From positions 1 to 15,324 of the forward strand of contig JAFDDW010000026.1 of NCBI GenBank assembly GCA_019310665.1: 15,324 nucleotides of DNA, read 5' to 3'. Below are positions 6,879 through 13,824 of this stretch, piece by piece. Position 1 is the stretch's first letter, and every line of letters begins with the position of its first letter. Under the pieces are notes generated by a model, which made no database searches, had not been told where the DNA came from, and saw only the letters and a list, made by a program, of their open reading frames with translations. The position numbers and the translations under genes were made by a program. The stretch comes from Deltaproteobacteria bacterium. GTDB lineage: Bacteria; Desulfobacterota; Desulfobacteria; Desulfobacterales; JAFDCJ01.

Positions 6879-8003
6879 ATTAAAAGCGCTCCGTCTGCAA
6901 GCAACACCTCAAATAAACCTTCTTATATTCGGGTATTCAGACTGACCAAAAAGTTTGGTGAATTTGTAGCGTTGGACGATATTTCTATCGAAATCAACGA
7001 TGGGGAGTTCGTTTGTTTTCTGGGACCATCCGGCTGTGGTAAAACCACCTTTTTACGTGCCATTGCCGGTCTCGATATCCAAACCTCTGGTACGGTGCAC
7101 CAAGCCGGTACAGATATCTCAGCACTGCCGCCATCAGAACGCGATTTTGGGATTGTCTTTCAGTCCTACGCCCTGTTTCCCAACCTGACGGTTGAGAAAA
7201 ATATTGCTTTTGGTTTGGAAAATCAAAAACTTTCGCGTGCCGATATCAAAAAGCGAGTGGACGAGCTGCTAGAATTGGTGGGACTTCCGGACCAACCGAA
7301 AAAATACCCTTCCCAACTATCCGGAGGCCAGCAGCAACGCATCGCTTTGGCCAGAGCCATCGCCACCTCTCCAGGTTTGTTACTGCTCGATGAACCTCTG
7401 TCGGCTCTTGACGCTAAAGTTCGCACTTATTTGCGACATGAGGTTAAAGCCCTTCAGCGAAAGCTTGGTGTGACCACGATCATGGTGACCCACGATCAGG
7501 AGGAAGCCCTGACCATGGCAGATCGCATTGTGGTGATGAACCAGGGTGTCATTGATCAGGTTGGAACCCCTACAGAAATATACCGCGAACCGAAAACGCT
7601 GTTTGTAGCAAATTTCATTGGTACTATGAATCAGCTGCGCGGCCATGCCGCAACGCCTGAATCGTCCACTCTCGGATCACTCGAACTGGCTTGCCGTAAA
7701 CACGACCTGGCGCCGGGACAACGCGCTGTTCTCTCCATACGTCCCGAGGATATTGTTCCTGGCGATGAAATTGCGGCCACTGTTGCTCAAGAGGGCAATA
7801 GCTTCAATGTCACGGTCAAGGAAATGGAATTTTTAGGCTCGTTCTGGCGTATTCATTTGTGTGACGAGCAACTGGGTGATTCTCAGCTAATCATCGATCT
7901 GTCCGTCAATGCCGTCATCCGAATGAACACATCCGTCGGCAAAAAAATGTCCATAGAACTGCCATCAGATCGACTCATGGTTTTCGACCCTGCCACTAAC
8001 TGA
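6879..8003 (+). CDS. phnT2: Putative 2-aminoethylphosphonate ABC transporter, ATP-binding protein
   Basis: ATPase of the phosphonate importer. Motifs are complete: Walker A GPSGCGKTT, Q-loop FQSYALFPN, signature LSGGQQQR, Walker B LLLLDEPLSALD, and switch His in MVTHDQEEAL. A C-terminal extension beginning around FVANFIGTMNQL fits a TOBE domain. The first conventional start, TTG at 6972, would remove the conserved first strand. The same frame upstream encodes YIRVFRLTKKFGEFVAL, which belongs to the ATPase fold. That frame is open back to a TGA at 6828-6830 and holds no ATG, GTG or TTG. ATT at 6879, seven bases after GAGG (6868-6871), is the best-placed start and gives 374 residues. A sequencing error or true ATT initiation are both possible. 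TGA at 8001-8003 is followed four bases later by the permease ATG. Confidence 0.85.
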   Translation: MKSAPSASNTSNKPSYIRVFRLTKKFGEFVALDDISIEINDGEFVCFLGPSGCGKTTFLRAIAGLDIQTSGTVHQAGTDISALPPSERDFGIVFQSYALFPNLTVEKNIAFGLENQKLSRADIKKRVDELLELVGLPDQPKKYPSQLSGGQQQRIALARAIATSPGLLLLDEPLSALDAKVRTYLRHEVKALQRKLGVTTIMVTHDQEEALTMADRIVVMNQGVIDQVGTPTEIYREPKTLFVANFIGTMNQLRGHAATPESSTLGSLELACRKHDLAPGQRAVLSIRPEDIVPGDEIAATVAQEGNSFNVTVKEMEFLGSFWRIHLCDEQLGDSQLIIDLSVNAVIRMNTSVGKKMSIELPSDRLMVFDPATN

Positions 8004-8007
8004 TACG

Positions 8008-10020
8008 ATGACCACTATTCCCTCTAATAAAGAAATGACCCCGGCGCCGATCATTCGTCCAAAAACAAGTAAAGATGACCGGTTGATGGCAGTGTTTATG
8101 ATTGTCATCGCACTCTACCTTCTGATCGCACTGGCCTTTCCTCTTTATGCGATGCTGTCAAAATCCTTCACAACGGCTGCCTTTGATCTTGAAAAATTTG
8201 AATTTCAAGTCAATAAAGGCGATGGCTGGAGTGAGACGATTTCCGCTTTCCAAATCAATGAAACCTTGAAACTCCTCAAACCTGAAGAGCTGAAGACCAG
8301 TTCGGACGGGCGTTTGTACGCTACCACTTTTTTCCCTGATTTCAGTTTCCGCAGCAAGACCGAATATCGCCTCCGTCAACTGGGCAAAAACGGATCGTTT
8401 CTAGTGGGATCGACACGTATAGCAGATACCGACTGGCACACCTATAAAGCGAACAAATTCAGACGCATCGTCTTTCGTCCTTCTAAGTCCACGGGATTGG
8501 ATAACTACATCCTTTATTTTTCCACTCCCGCGCTTTTTCGTTCCATTAAAAATTCGCTTTTCATTTCCATACTGAGCACATTGATTACCGTGAGTCTCGC
8601 ATTTGGATTTGCCTATGCGCTGAACCGAAGCACCATGCGGTTCAAGGGGCTTTTTCGGCTCATTGCCATGATTCCGATTCTTGTCCCTTCCCTGTTGCCC
8701 GGGATCGCGCTGGTCTATCTGTTTGGGAATCAGGGACTGATCAAAGGGTTGTTGTTCGGCAATGATATTTACGGTCCCATAGGAATTGTGATGGGATCGG
8801 TTTTTTTCACCTTCCCTCATGCGCTGATCATCATTACCACTGCCCTGGCCATTTCCGATGCGCGCCTCTATGAAGCAGCCATTTCCCTGCGTGCCAGCGC
8901 CTGGAAAACATTCTGGACCGTGACCATCCCTGGTGCGCGTTACGGATTGCTTTCGGCGTCCATTGTGGTTTTCAACCTGGTGATTACCGATTTCGGATTA
9001 CCCAAAGTAATCGGGGGGCAATACAACATGCTGGCCGTGGACATCTACAAACAAGTCATCGGCCAACAGAATTTCGAAATGGGAGCAGTCGTGTCTATGG
9101 TTTTGCTGATCCCGGCTATGATGGCGTTTGTCCTCGATCGCTATGTGCAAAAAAGACAGGTCGCGCAGCTCTCTTCCAGTTCAGTACCTTACGAACCCAA
9201 GCCAGATCGCAAATTTGATGCGATTTGTTTATCGTACTGCAGCGTAGTGGCCTGTTTCATCCTGAGCCTGATCATCATTTGTCAATATGCAGCACTGGTC
9301 AAGCTCTGGCCTTACAATTTAAACCTCGGTTTGGGAAACTACAATTTTGATGTGATGGATGGGGGCGGGTGGGCTTCCTATGGTAATTCGATCCGACTGG
9401 CATTGTTAACCGCTTTAATCGGAACAACAGTCGTTTTTTTCGGGGCCTATATGGTTGAAAAAATAAAAGGGTTTCTGATCACCAGGTCCAGCTTCCAGTT
9501 TCTGGCCATGTTGCCAATGGCAATTCCAGGAATGGTCTTAGGCCTGGCCTATATCTTTTTCTTCAACGACCCGGCAAACCCGCTCAATCCGATATATGGC
9601 ACAATGACGATTCTGGTTGTCTGCACTGTCACTCACTTTTATACCGTCTCCCACCTCACTGCCGTAACCGCATTAAAACAGATGGATCGGGAATTTGAGG
9701 CGGTTGCCTCATCGCTCAAACAACCGTTTTACAAGCTCGTGGCCAAAGTCACCGTGCCGGTCTGTATGCCCTCCATTCTGGATATCTCGATCTACTTGTT
9801 TGTCAACGCGATGACAACTGTTTCGGCCGTGATTTTTCTCTACTCTCCGGACACCGCCCTCGCCTCGGTGGCGGTGATGAATATGGACGATGCCGGTGAC
9901 GTCGCACCCGCAGCGGCTATGGGGATGATGATTTTTTATACCAATGTCGCGGCGCGTTTGATTCACCTTTTTGTGACTCGGAAACTGTTGGTGCGCACTC
10001 AGGCCTGGCGGACACGGTAG
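8008..10020 (+). CDS. phnU2: Putative 2-aminoethylphosphonate ABC transporter, fused double permease
   Basis: Inner-membrane permease with two transport domains in one chain, so a single polypeptide can replace the usual permease pair. The 670-residue protein has a first membrane helix near residues 26-52, then a polar segment of about 125 residues likely facing the periplasm, then a first bundle with an EAA loop at 289 (EAAISLRASAWKTFW...P). A linker leads to a second bundle beginning about residue 415, with another EAA loop at 564 (EAVASSLKQPFYKL...P). The C-terminus reads AAAMGMMIFYTNVAARL and RTQAWRTR. It starts four bases after the ATPase stop. The long polar insertion after helix 1 makes it larger than many FbpB-like fused permeases. 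A decayed sequence resembling its C-terminus lies at 12075-12231. Confidence 0.87.
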   Translation: MTTIPSNKEMTPAPIIRPKTSKDDRLMAVFMIVIALYLLIALAFPLYAMLSKSFTTAAFDLEKFEFQVNKGDGWSETISAFQINETLKLLKPEELKTSSDGRLYATTFFPDFSFRSKTEYRLRQLGKNGSFLVGSTRIADTDWHTYKANKFRRIVFRPSKSTGLDNYILYFSTPALFRSIKNSLFISILSTLITVSLAFGFAYALNRSTMRFKGLFRLIAMIPILVPSLLPGIALVYLFGNQGLIKGLLFGNDIYGPIGIVMGSVFFTFPHALIIITTALAISDARLYEAAISLRASAWKTFWTVTIPGARYGLLSASIVVFNLVITDFGLPKVIGGQYNMLAVDIYKQVIGQQNFEMGAVVSMVLLIPAMMAFVLDRYVQKRQVAQLSSSSVPYEPKPDRKFDAICLSYCSVVACFILSLIIICQYAALVKLWPYNLNLGLGNYNFDVMDGGGWASYGNSIRLALLTALIGTTVVFFGAYMVEKIKGFLITRSSFQFLAMLPMAIPGMVLGLAYIFFFNDPANPLNPIYGTMTILVVCTVTHFYTVSHLTAVTALKQMDREFEAVASSLKQPFYKLVAKVTVPVCMPSILDISIYLFVNAMTTVSAVIFLYSPDTALASVAVMNMDDAGDVAPAAAMGMMIFYTNVAARLIHLFVTRKLLVRTQAWRTR

Positions 10021-10155
10021 GTTGGCATCTGATTCCCAATTCACTATTGCAGGTTGAAATCGTAAGAAAAATATATTAATTTAAGAATGGATGCCAAAGC
10101 AGCTCTTTTTCCGGCATTGTCATCTTTTAGTATTTTTGACACTCACTATAAACGC

Positions 10156-10203
10156 AAAAGGTATTTTGTCTCGGTAAGACGGAGGTGCCTTTTTATTTTT
10201 TTT
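10156..10203 (+). terminator. Strong intrinsic terminator downstream of the phosphonate importer
   Basis: A stem of about 16 pairs (left arm 10156-10171, loop cggta 10172-10176, right arm to about 10193, one bulged G, several G-T pairs) is followed by an almost uninterrupted T run to 10203. It ends the importer transcript. A TTGACA at 10136-10141 just upstream has no well-spaced -10, so use of the hairpin as an attenuator for the next gene is only a possibility. Confidence 0.8.
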
Positions 10204-10231
10204 GCGGATGAGATAAAGGATATCATCAAAG

Positions 10232-11140
10232 GTGAAGATAAGGGGAATGAATCTGAAATCAAAGACGGATAAGGTCGGTCGCAACGACCCTTGCCCATGC
10301 GGCAGCGGGTTGAAATATAAAAAATGTTGTCTCGCAAAAAGCGGCGGCCACCCCCCGGACCTCGAGGAGACCTATCTCAGAAAATATGGCATCCGTTTAA
10401 AGAAGAATCCCGATATCGAGGGCATCCGTCAGGCCGGTCAACTGGTTTTGGACACCCTTAATCTGGTGGAATCTAAAATTACACCCGGACGGGTCACCGA
10501 TGAAATCAACACCCTGGTCCATGAATATACAATTAAAAACGGCGCCACCCCTGCACCGCTGAATTATCGCGGTTTCCCAAAAAGTGTCTGTGTCTCCGTC
10601 AATGAAGTCATATGTCACGGGATTCCCGGAAACCGCGTCCTCAAAGACGGTGATATTGTCAATGTCGACGTCACTTCAATTTTAAACGGCTATTACGCTG
10701 ATGCGAACAAGACTTTTTTTGCCGGCAATCCTGACAACGATGCCCGCAAGATTGTCAGTATTGCCCGGGAATGCCTCAAACGAGGCATGTCTGCGGTAAA
10801 GCCCGGTAATACCCTGGGAGATGTCGGCTGGAGTATTCAGACATATGCCGAGGCCCAGGGATGTTCGGTGGTTCGTGAGTTTGTAGGGCACGGTGTGGGC
10901 TTTGATTTTCATGAAACGCCCCAGATTCCTCATTTTGGACATAAAGGTGCCGGGATTACGCTGATTCCGGGGATGGTTTTTACGATAGAGCCGATGATCA
11001 ACCTCGGACAAAAAGAGTTAAGAGTATTGGACGATAATTGGACGGCCATCACCAGGGACGGATCTTTATCCGCCCAATTTGAGCAAACCGTACTGGTTAC
11101 CGAAGACGGGCACGAGAGCCTTACTCCCTACGAGTTGTGA
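10232..11140 (+). CDS. map: Type I methionine aminopeptidase with N-terminal SEC-C zinc motif
   Basis: Removes the initiator methionine from nascent proteins in the cytoplasm. The N-terminal tag NDPCPCGSGLKYKKCC (Cys21, 23, 32, 33) is a SEC-C zinc-binding motif of the SecA-tail type, probably for ribosome contact. The catalytic domain shows all five metal ligands: Asp146, Asp157, His220, Glu253 and Glu284. Their spacings (11, 63, 33, 31) equal those of Escherichia coli MetAP (Asp97, 108, His171, Glu204, 235). His227 in FHETP matches the second active-site His. The start is uncertain: GTG at 10232 has AAAGGA at 10215-10220, an 11-base gap; ATG at 10247 has AAGGGG almost touching it. Its own promoter is not obvious, and the strong terminator upstream suggests separation from the importer. 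The stop is followed at once by a heptad array. Confidence 0.93.
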   Translation: MKIRGMNLKSKTDKVGRNDPCPCGSGLKYKKCCLAKSGGHPPDLEETYLRKYGIRLKKNPDIEGIRQAGQLVLDTLNLVESKITPGRVTDEINTLVHEYTIKNGATPAPLNYRGFPKSVCVSVNEVICHGIPGNRVLKDGDIVNVDVTSILNGYYADANKTFFAGNPDNDARKIVSIARECLKRGMSAVKPGNTLGDVGWSIQTYAEAQGCSVVREFVGHGVGFDFHETPQIPHFGHKGAGITLIPGMVFTIEPMINLGQKELRVLDDNWTAITRDGSLSAQFEQTVLVTEDGHESLTPYEL

Positions 11141-11529
11141 TGACAGAGAACAGAAGACAGACGACAGATGGTTTTGAATTCGGAATTCGGAATTCGGAAT
11201 GCGGAATTAAAGAACAGAAAACTAAAGACACACATGAAGGACAGGGGACAGAGAACAGATGACAGAGAATAGGAATGGGGAATTGGGAATGCGGAATGGG
11301 GAAGTCGGAATGCTTCGATTGGGGATTTTGGAATGCAGATTTCGGATTGAAAGGATAAACTGATTTCGAATTTTAGATTTTGAATCTGAATAGTCCCTGA
11401 CGTTCCATTTTGACCGGTGCCGGCTTCGCCGACGATTTCGTAACGCCGGTCGCGTCCGATGATTGTTTTCAGACCTTCCCTGAAAAGGGGATGATCATCA
11501 ACAATCATAATGGATGTCTCAGCGGCCAT
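11128..11529 (-). pseudogene. Truncated NarL-type response regulator (receiver stub)
   Basis: The ATG at 11529 (GGGAG upstream) opens a receiver domain of the NarL/FixJ class: MAAETSIMIVDDHPLFREGL, then VGEAGTG. Resemblance stops after about 38 residues, near 11417. The phospho-acceptor Asp, the rest of the receiver and the whole DNA-binding domain are absent. The open frame runs on to 11128, but those residues are only heptad-array translation with recurring IPHS and FRIPNSE-like motifs. The start overlaps the end of the kinase fragment by 11 bases, showing the two were once a kinase-regulator operon on the minus strand. It cannot function as a regulator. Confidence 0.8.
11142..11393. repeat. 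252-bp degenerate heptad array
   Basis: Thirty-six consecutive 7-base units can be cut with no phase break from 11142 to 11393. Examples are gacagag, aacagaa, gacagac, aattcgg (three times), aatgcgg, atgggga, attggga, gattggg, gatttcg and gattgaa. Units change gradually and many begin [ga]a. The array starts two bases after the map stop and ends about 25 bases from the last recognisable codon of the response-regulator stub. Confidence 0.85.
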
Positions 11530-12064
11530 TTTTTCTCTCCCGGCAGGGAACTTCAATAAAGATACGGGTACCCTTTGAGGGCTGGGATTTGATATTCATT
11601 GTGCCTTGGAGCAAACTGACGCGTTCCTCCATGTTGGACAGTCCCATCCGTTTTTCTTTCAGCGCCTTGGCCAGGCGCCTTTCAACGTCAAAACCCTTGC
11701 CGTTGTCTTCGATACGTAAAATGATATTGGGCGATGATGCCACCAGCCTGACGATAACCTGGTCGGCCTCGGCATGTATTCTTATATTATTGAGTGCTTC
11801 CTGAATCAGGCGGTACAAATTGATGGCGGTATCGAATTCCAGTTTCAGATCCTTGATGCCGGCCGAATAATAATCAACACTTATATTATTGCTTTCAGCG
11901 AAGTCCTCGCAGTATTGATAAACCGTGCGACCGATTCCCAACTGCTCCATCCCCGGCGGCCGCAAATCATATGATAAATCTCTGACCGAGGAAATGGATT
12001 CCTGCAAAACCCGTGATATTTCGGAAATCTTCTTTTTTTTCTCCGGGGTTAGTTTTTTCACCAA
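11519..12064 (-). pseudogene. N-terminally truncated NarL-family sensor histidine kinase
   Basis: The C-terminal part of a HisKA_3/HATPase_c kinase. The dimerisation helix remnant VRDLSYDLRPPGMEQLGI is followed by the ATP-binding domain with N-box LIQEALNNIRIHAEA, G1-box IEDNGKGFD and G2-like GLSNMEERVSLLQG, and it ends at TGA 11519-11521. The phosphorylatable His of the HD-type H-box, and any sensor domain, are missing. The only start at the upstream edge is a TTG at 12064, and sequence beyond about 12064 belongs to an opposite-strand permease remnant. The kinase was therefore beheaded by rearrangement. It would pair with the adjacent response-regulator stub. The remaining 181 residues could fold as an ATPase but could not autophosphorylate. 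Confidence 0.8.
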
Positions 12065-12074
12065 CCCCGAGAGA

Positions 12075-12231
12075 TACCCTCAGATCTGGACCCTCAAACA
12101 CTATGCCTTTGATGACGTCGGCAGCGGCCATGTGCATGCTGATTGTATTTGCCAACGTGATTGTGCGCAGCCTGGCTGAGCTCGTCAGCGGGCGTTTCAA
12201 GCGCAGGGCCCAGGGGTGGCGAGCGAGGTAG
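12075..12231 (+). pseudogene. Remnant of a second phosphonate-type permease, C-terminus
   Basis: Two plus-strand frames carry permease-like pieces. One (12075-12125) reads YPQIWTLKHYAFDDVG, resembling the linker before a second transport domain. The other (12118-12231) reads SAAAMCMLIVFANVIVRSL and ends RRAQGWRAR then stop. That ending is close in order and character to the end of the intact permease at 8008-10020 (AAAMGMMIFYTNVAARL ... RTQAWRTR). The two pieces meet out of frame, which implies a large internal deletion. No start or upstream domain remains. The match is by eye and short; a related permease family is possible. Confidence 0.55.
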
Positions 12232-12247
12232 TCACGGGTCTTTGCGG

Positions 12248-12360
12248 ATTGACGAATGACGAATGACGAATGTCGAATTAAGGAATTCTATCGATTTTAA
12301 TAAATTGTTTTACGACGGAGCGAAGCGACTGCCATAATTCGTCAATAGTCATTCGTCAAT
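12248..12360. repeat. 13-bp inverted repeat formed from GACGAAT heptads
   Basis: attgacgaatgac (12248-12260) is perfectly complementary to gtcattcgtcaat (12348-12360), 87 bases apart. The left arm begins an array of gacgaat at 12251, 12258 and 12265, then gtcgaat at 12272. The right side holds two attcgtc units in the opposite orientation (12337-12343, 12351-12357). The arrays are thus in inverted orientation around an AT-rich centre with no ORF. Confidence 0.7.
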
Positions 12361-12362
12361 TG

Positions 12363-12478
12363 TTTCGGTTGCGGGGTGCGGGTCTTTCGATTTCGGATTG
12401 AATAGATGTAATTCGAGTTATGTCTCATGCTGGTAACTGATTGCTGGTTGCTGCATACTTGTCACTCGTTACTCGTCA
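12363..12478. repeat. Two further degenerate heptad arrays
   Basis: From 12363 units run tttcggt, tgcgggg, tgcgggt, ctttcga, tttcgga, ttgaata, gatgtaa and ttcgagt to 12418. After a phase break a second array runs from 12430: ctggtaa, ctgattg, ctggttg, ctgcata, cttgtca, ctcgtta, ctcgtca to 12478. The second ends 16 bases before the stop of the ATPase pseudogene. Confidence 0.7.
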
Positions 12479-12493
12479 CTGCCGAATGATCTT

Positions 12494-13327
12494 TTACAAT
12501 TTTGCTGCAAGGTATAGCGGATAGTTCTGAAGTACCTTGCCTTTTTGTCTGTTTAGCGGCTTTGCGGAAATTTTTACAGCTCTTTGTGGCGAGTATTTCA
12601 GCATGTATTGCCGCAGACTTTTGGCCTGGGTTCGAGTGCCGGACTTCACCTCCACCGGCACGAGCACTTCGTCAATAACTCTGAGAAACTCAATTTCTGA
12701 AGTCCCCTGGGTCCACGAATACAATTTTGAAAGACCTGAAGCTGTAAACTCCTGAGCAACAAAGTTCTCCGCAAAGTACCCTTTTGGGGTGCCGTAATCC
12801 TGTGAATAAATCAGATTGACCGGCAGCTCCAGCATACATCCGAGCAGTCCGACATCAAACAGAAAAAGCTTAAACATGTTATTGCTGCAAAATGATTCAA
12901 GCGGTATTTGCGCCTTTTTGCATACCTTTACCTTTAAAATCAGGCCGGCCTTTTCCAGCCAGTCAATGGGGCCCTGCAGTTCTGCATAGCCCTTTTTTCT
13001 CGGAATCACCCCCTTAAATCTGTATCTTCTGACAGATCCGTCAAGGTTTGTGGAAAGCTGCACAGGAACATTTTCAAAAACTGATACAATATGCATTGAA
13101 TTGGTTTTGCCTGAATGTTTCGCGAAATCATTATTGTACCCCGCAATCAGTTTTTTCTGAACATCCCGCGCCCTCTGCATTGCGTCAACGGGATCATCCC
13201 TGTATGTCAAATAGGTTGAAAGAACATGCGGCATCCCACCGGTGACATAATACTCCCGGAGACAACCCCACAATTTCTGGTGGACTATTTCAGAGTGGGT
13301 ATCAACACTGTCCGAATGCTGATACAA
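12494..13327 (-). pseudogene. AAA/DUF4143 ATPase, C-terminal part
   Basis: The rear of an AAA_14/DUF4143 protein, a family of predicted ATPases with a nuclease-like C-terminal domain, often linked to mobile or defence loci. LWGCLREYYVTGGMP marks the region after the ATPase core and FKLFLFDVGLLGCML the middle. The end has PD-(D/E)XK-like elements: GYFAENFVAQEF, SEIEFL and VPVEVKSG...AKSLRQY. The frame is open slightly beyond the TTG at 13327, to a stop at the A-tract (T run 13347-13353 on the plus strand). The matching N-terminus lies just upstream in another frame. The Walker B and sensor segment, on the order of a hundred residues in relatives, is missing between them. It is a broken gene, not merely a frameshift. 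Confidence 0.75.
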
Positions 13328-13335
13328 CTCCAGTG

Positions 13336-13521
13336 CTATTGAATCCTTTTTTTATCTTTCTCAAAATTAAAAATATGGTGACCCGGAAACTCATTTTCAC
13401 CAAATTCCTGAAGAATATAACTTTTTCCAACTTGGCGTGCGCCCTTCAACAGGAGAGGAAACCGTCCTGGAGAGTCCTTCCATTCGAGAAGATTTGTATA
13501 AATTTTTCTTTTCATGCTCAT
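13336..13521 (-). pseudogene. AAA/DUF4143 ATPase, N-terminal part with Walker A
   Basis: Sixty-one codons giving KRKIYTNLLEWK followed by the Walker A P-loop LLLKGARQVGKS and then NFEKDKKRIQ and a stop (13336-13338). This is the start of the AAA_14 family protein whose tail is at 12494-13327. An extra A in the seven-A run at 13347-13353 (minus strand) would join the frames, but family members have a long ATPase middle here that is not present. A deletion is therefore needed to explain the pair. No ribosome binding site is evident before the ATG at 13521 or 13515. Confidence 0.75.
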
Positions 13522-13653
13522 ATATTACGTCAAACCCATATTTTTTCAACAAAATTTTCGAAATACTGCGAAAAATTAGGCTGACTTTTTCTTAATTATA
13601 ATAATTTATATGATAACTTTTCCAGGGCTGTTTTCCTAAAAGCAGGAAATATG

Positions 13654-13716
13654 AAAAGGAGTGAAGAATTCGGAAGTTGGAATTTGGAAGGTGGAAAAAA
13701 AGAAAATGAGTGAAGC
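13654..13716. repeat. Degenerate heptad array
   Basis: Consecutive units aaaagga, gtgaaga, attcgga, agttgga, atttgga, aggtgga, aaaaaag, aaaatga and gtgaagc keep a 7-base phase. The core units share a terminal gga and resemble the atgcgga/attggga units of the 11142-11393 array. Confidence 0.65.
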
Positions 13717-13785
13717 TCACAGCGCCCGCCGTCGTACTTAAAATACTAAACTACGGTGAAACCGTCAGTCGAAGACAGGTCTTTT

Positions 13786-13820
13786 AAATCCGAAATCCGA
13801 TATCCGAAATCCCCAATCCG
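13786..13820. repeat. Five-unit heptad array, reverse orientation
   Basis: Units aaatccg, aaatccg, atatccg, aaatccc and caatccg. They are the reverse complement of the cggattt/gggattt units at 50-79, so the same family occurs in both orientations. The array ends five bases before the response-regulator stop. Confidence 0.75.
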
Positions 13821-13824
13821 GTGT

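Larger units (their letters stand above)
13522..13824. other. Intergenic region with hairpins and heptad arrays
   Basis: No gene is seen. The part to about 13610 is very AT-rich and would carry any promoter of the minus-strand ATPase remnant. A tttcct/aggaaa stem is at about 13632-13649. Near 13753-13765 an acggt-gaa-accgt stem, followed on the minus strand by a T-rich stretch, could be a weak terminator for the response regulator gene at 13825-14256. Two heptad arrays occupy much of the rest. Confidence 0.5.

Noticed and set aside
8401..8820. 139-codon minus-strand ORF
   Set aside because: Antisense to the well-supported fused permease with no start signal.
10087..10272. 61-codon plus-strand ORF before map
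   Set aside because: It reads straight through a strong intrinsic terminator and has no ribosome binding site.
11128..11417. Tail of the 142-codon minus-strand frame as real protein
   Set aside because: The sequence is a heptad array; the recurring IPHS and FRIPNSE-like residues follow from a 7-base period read in triplets.
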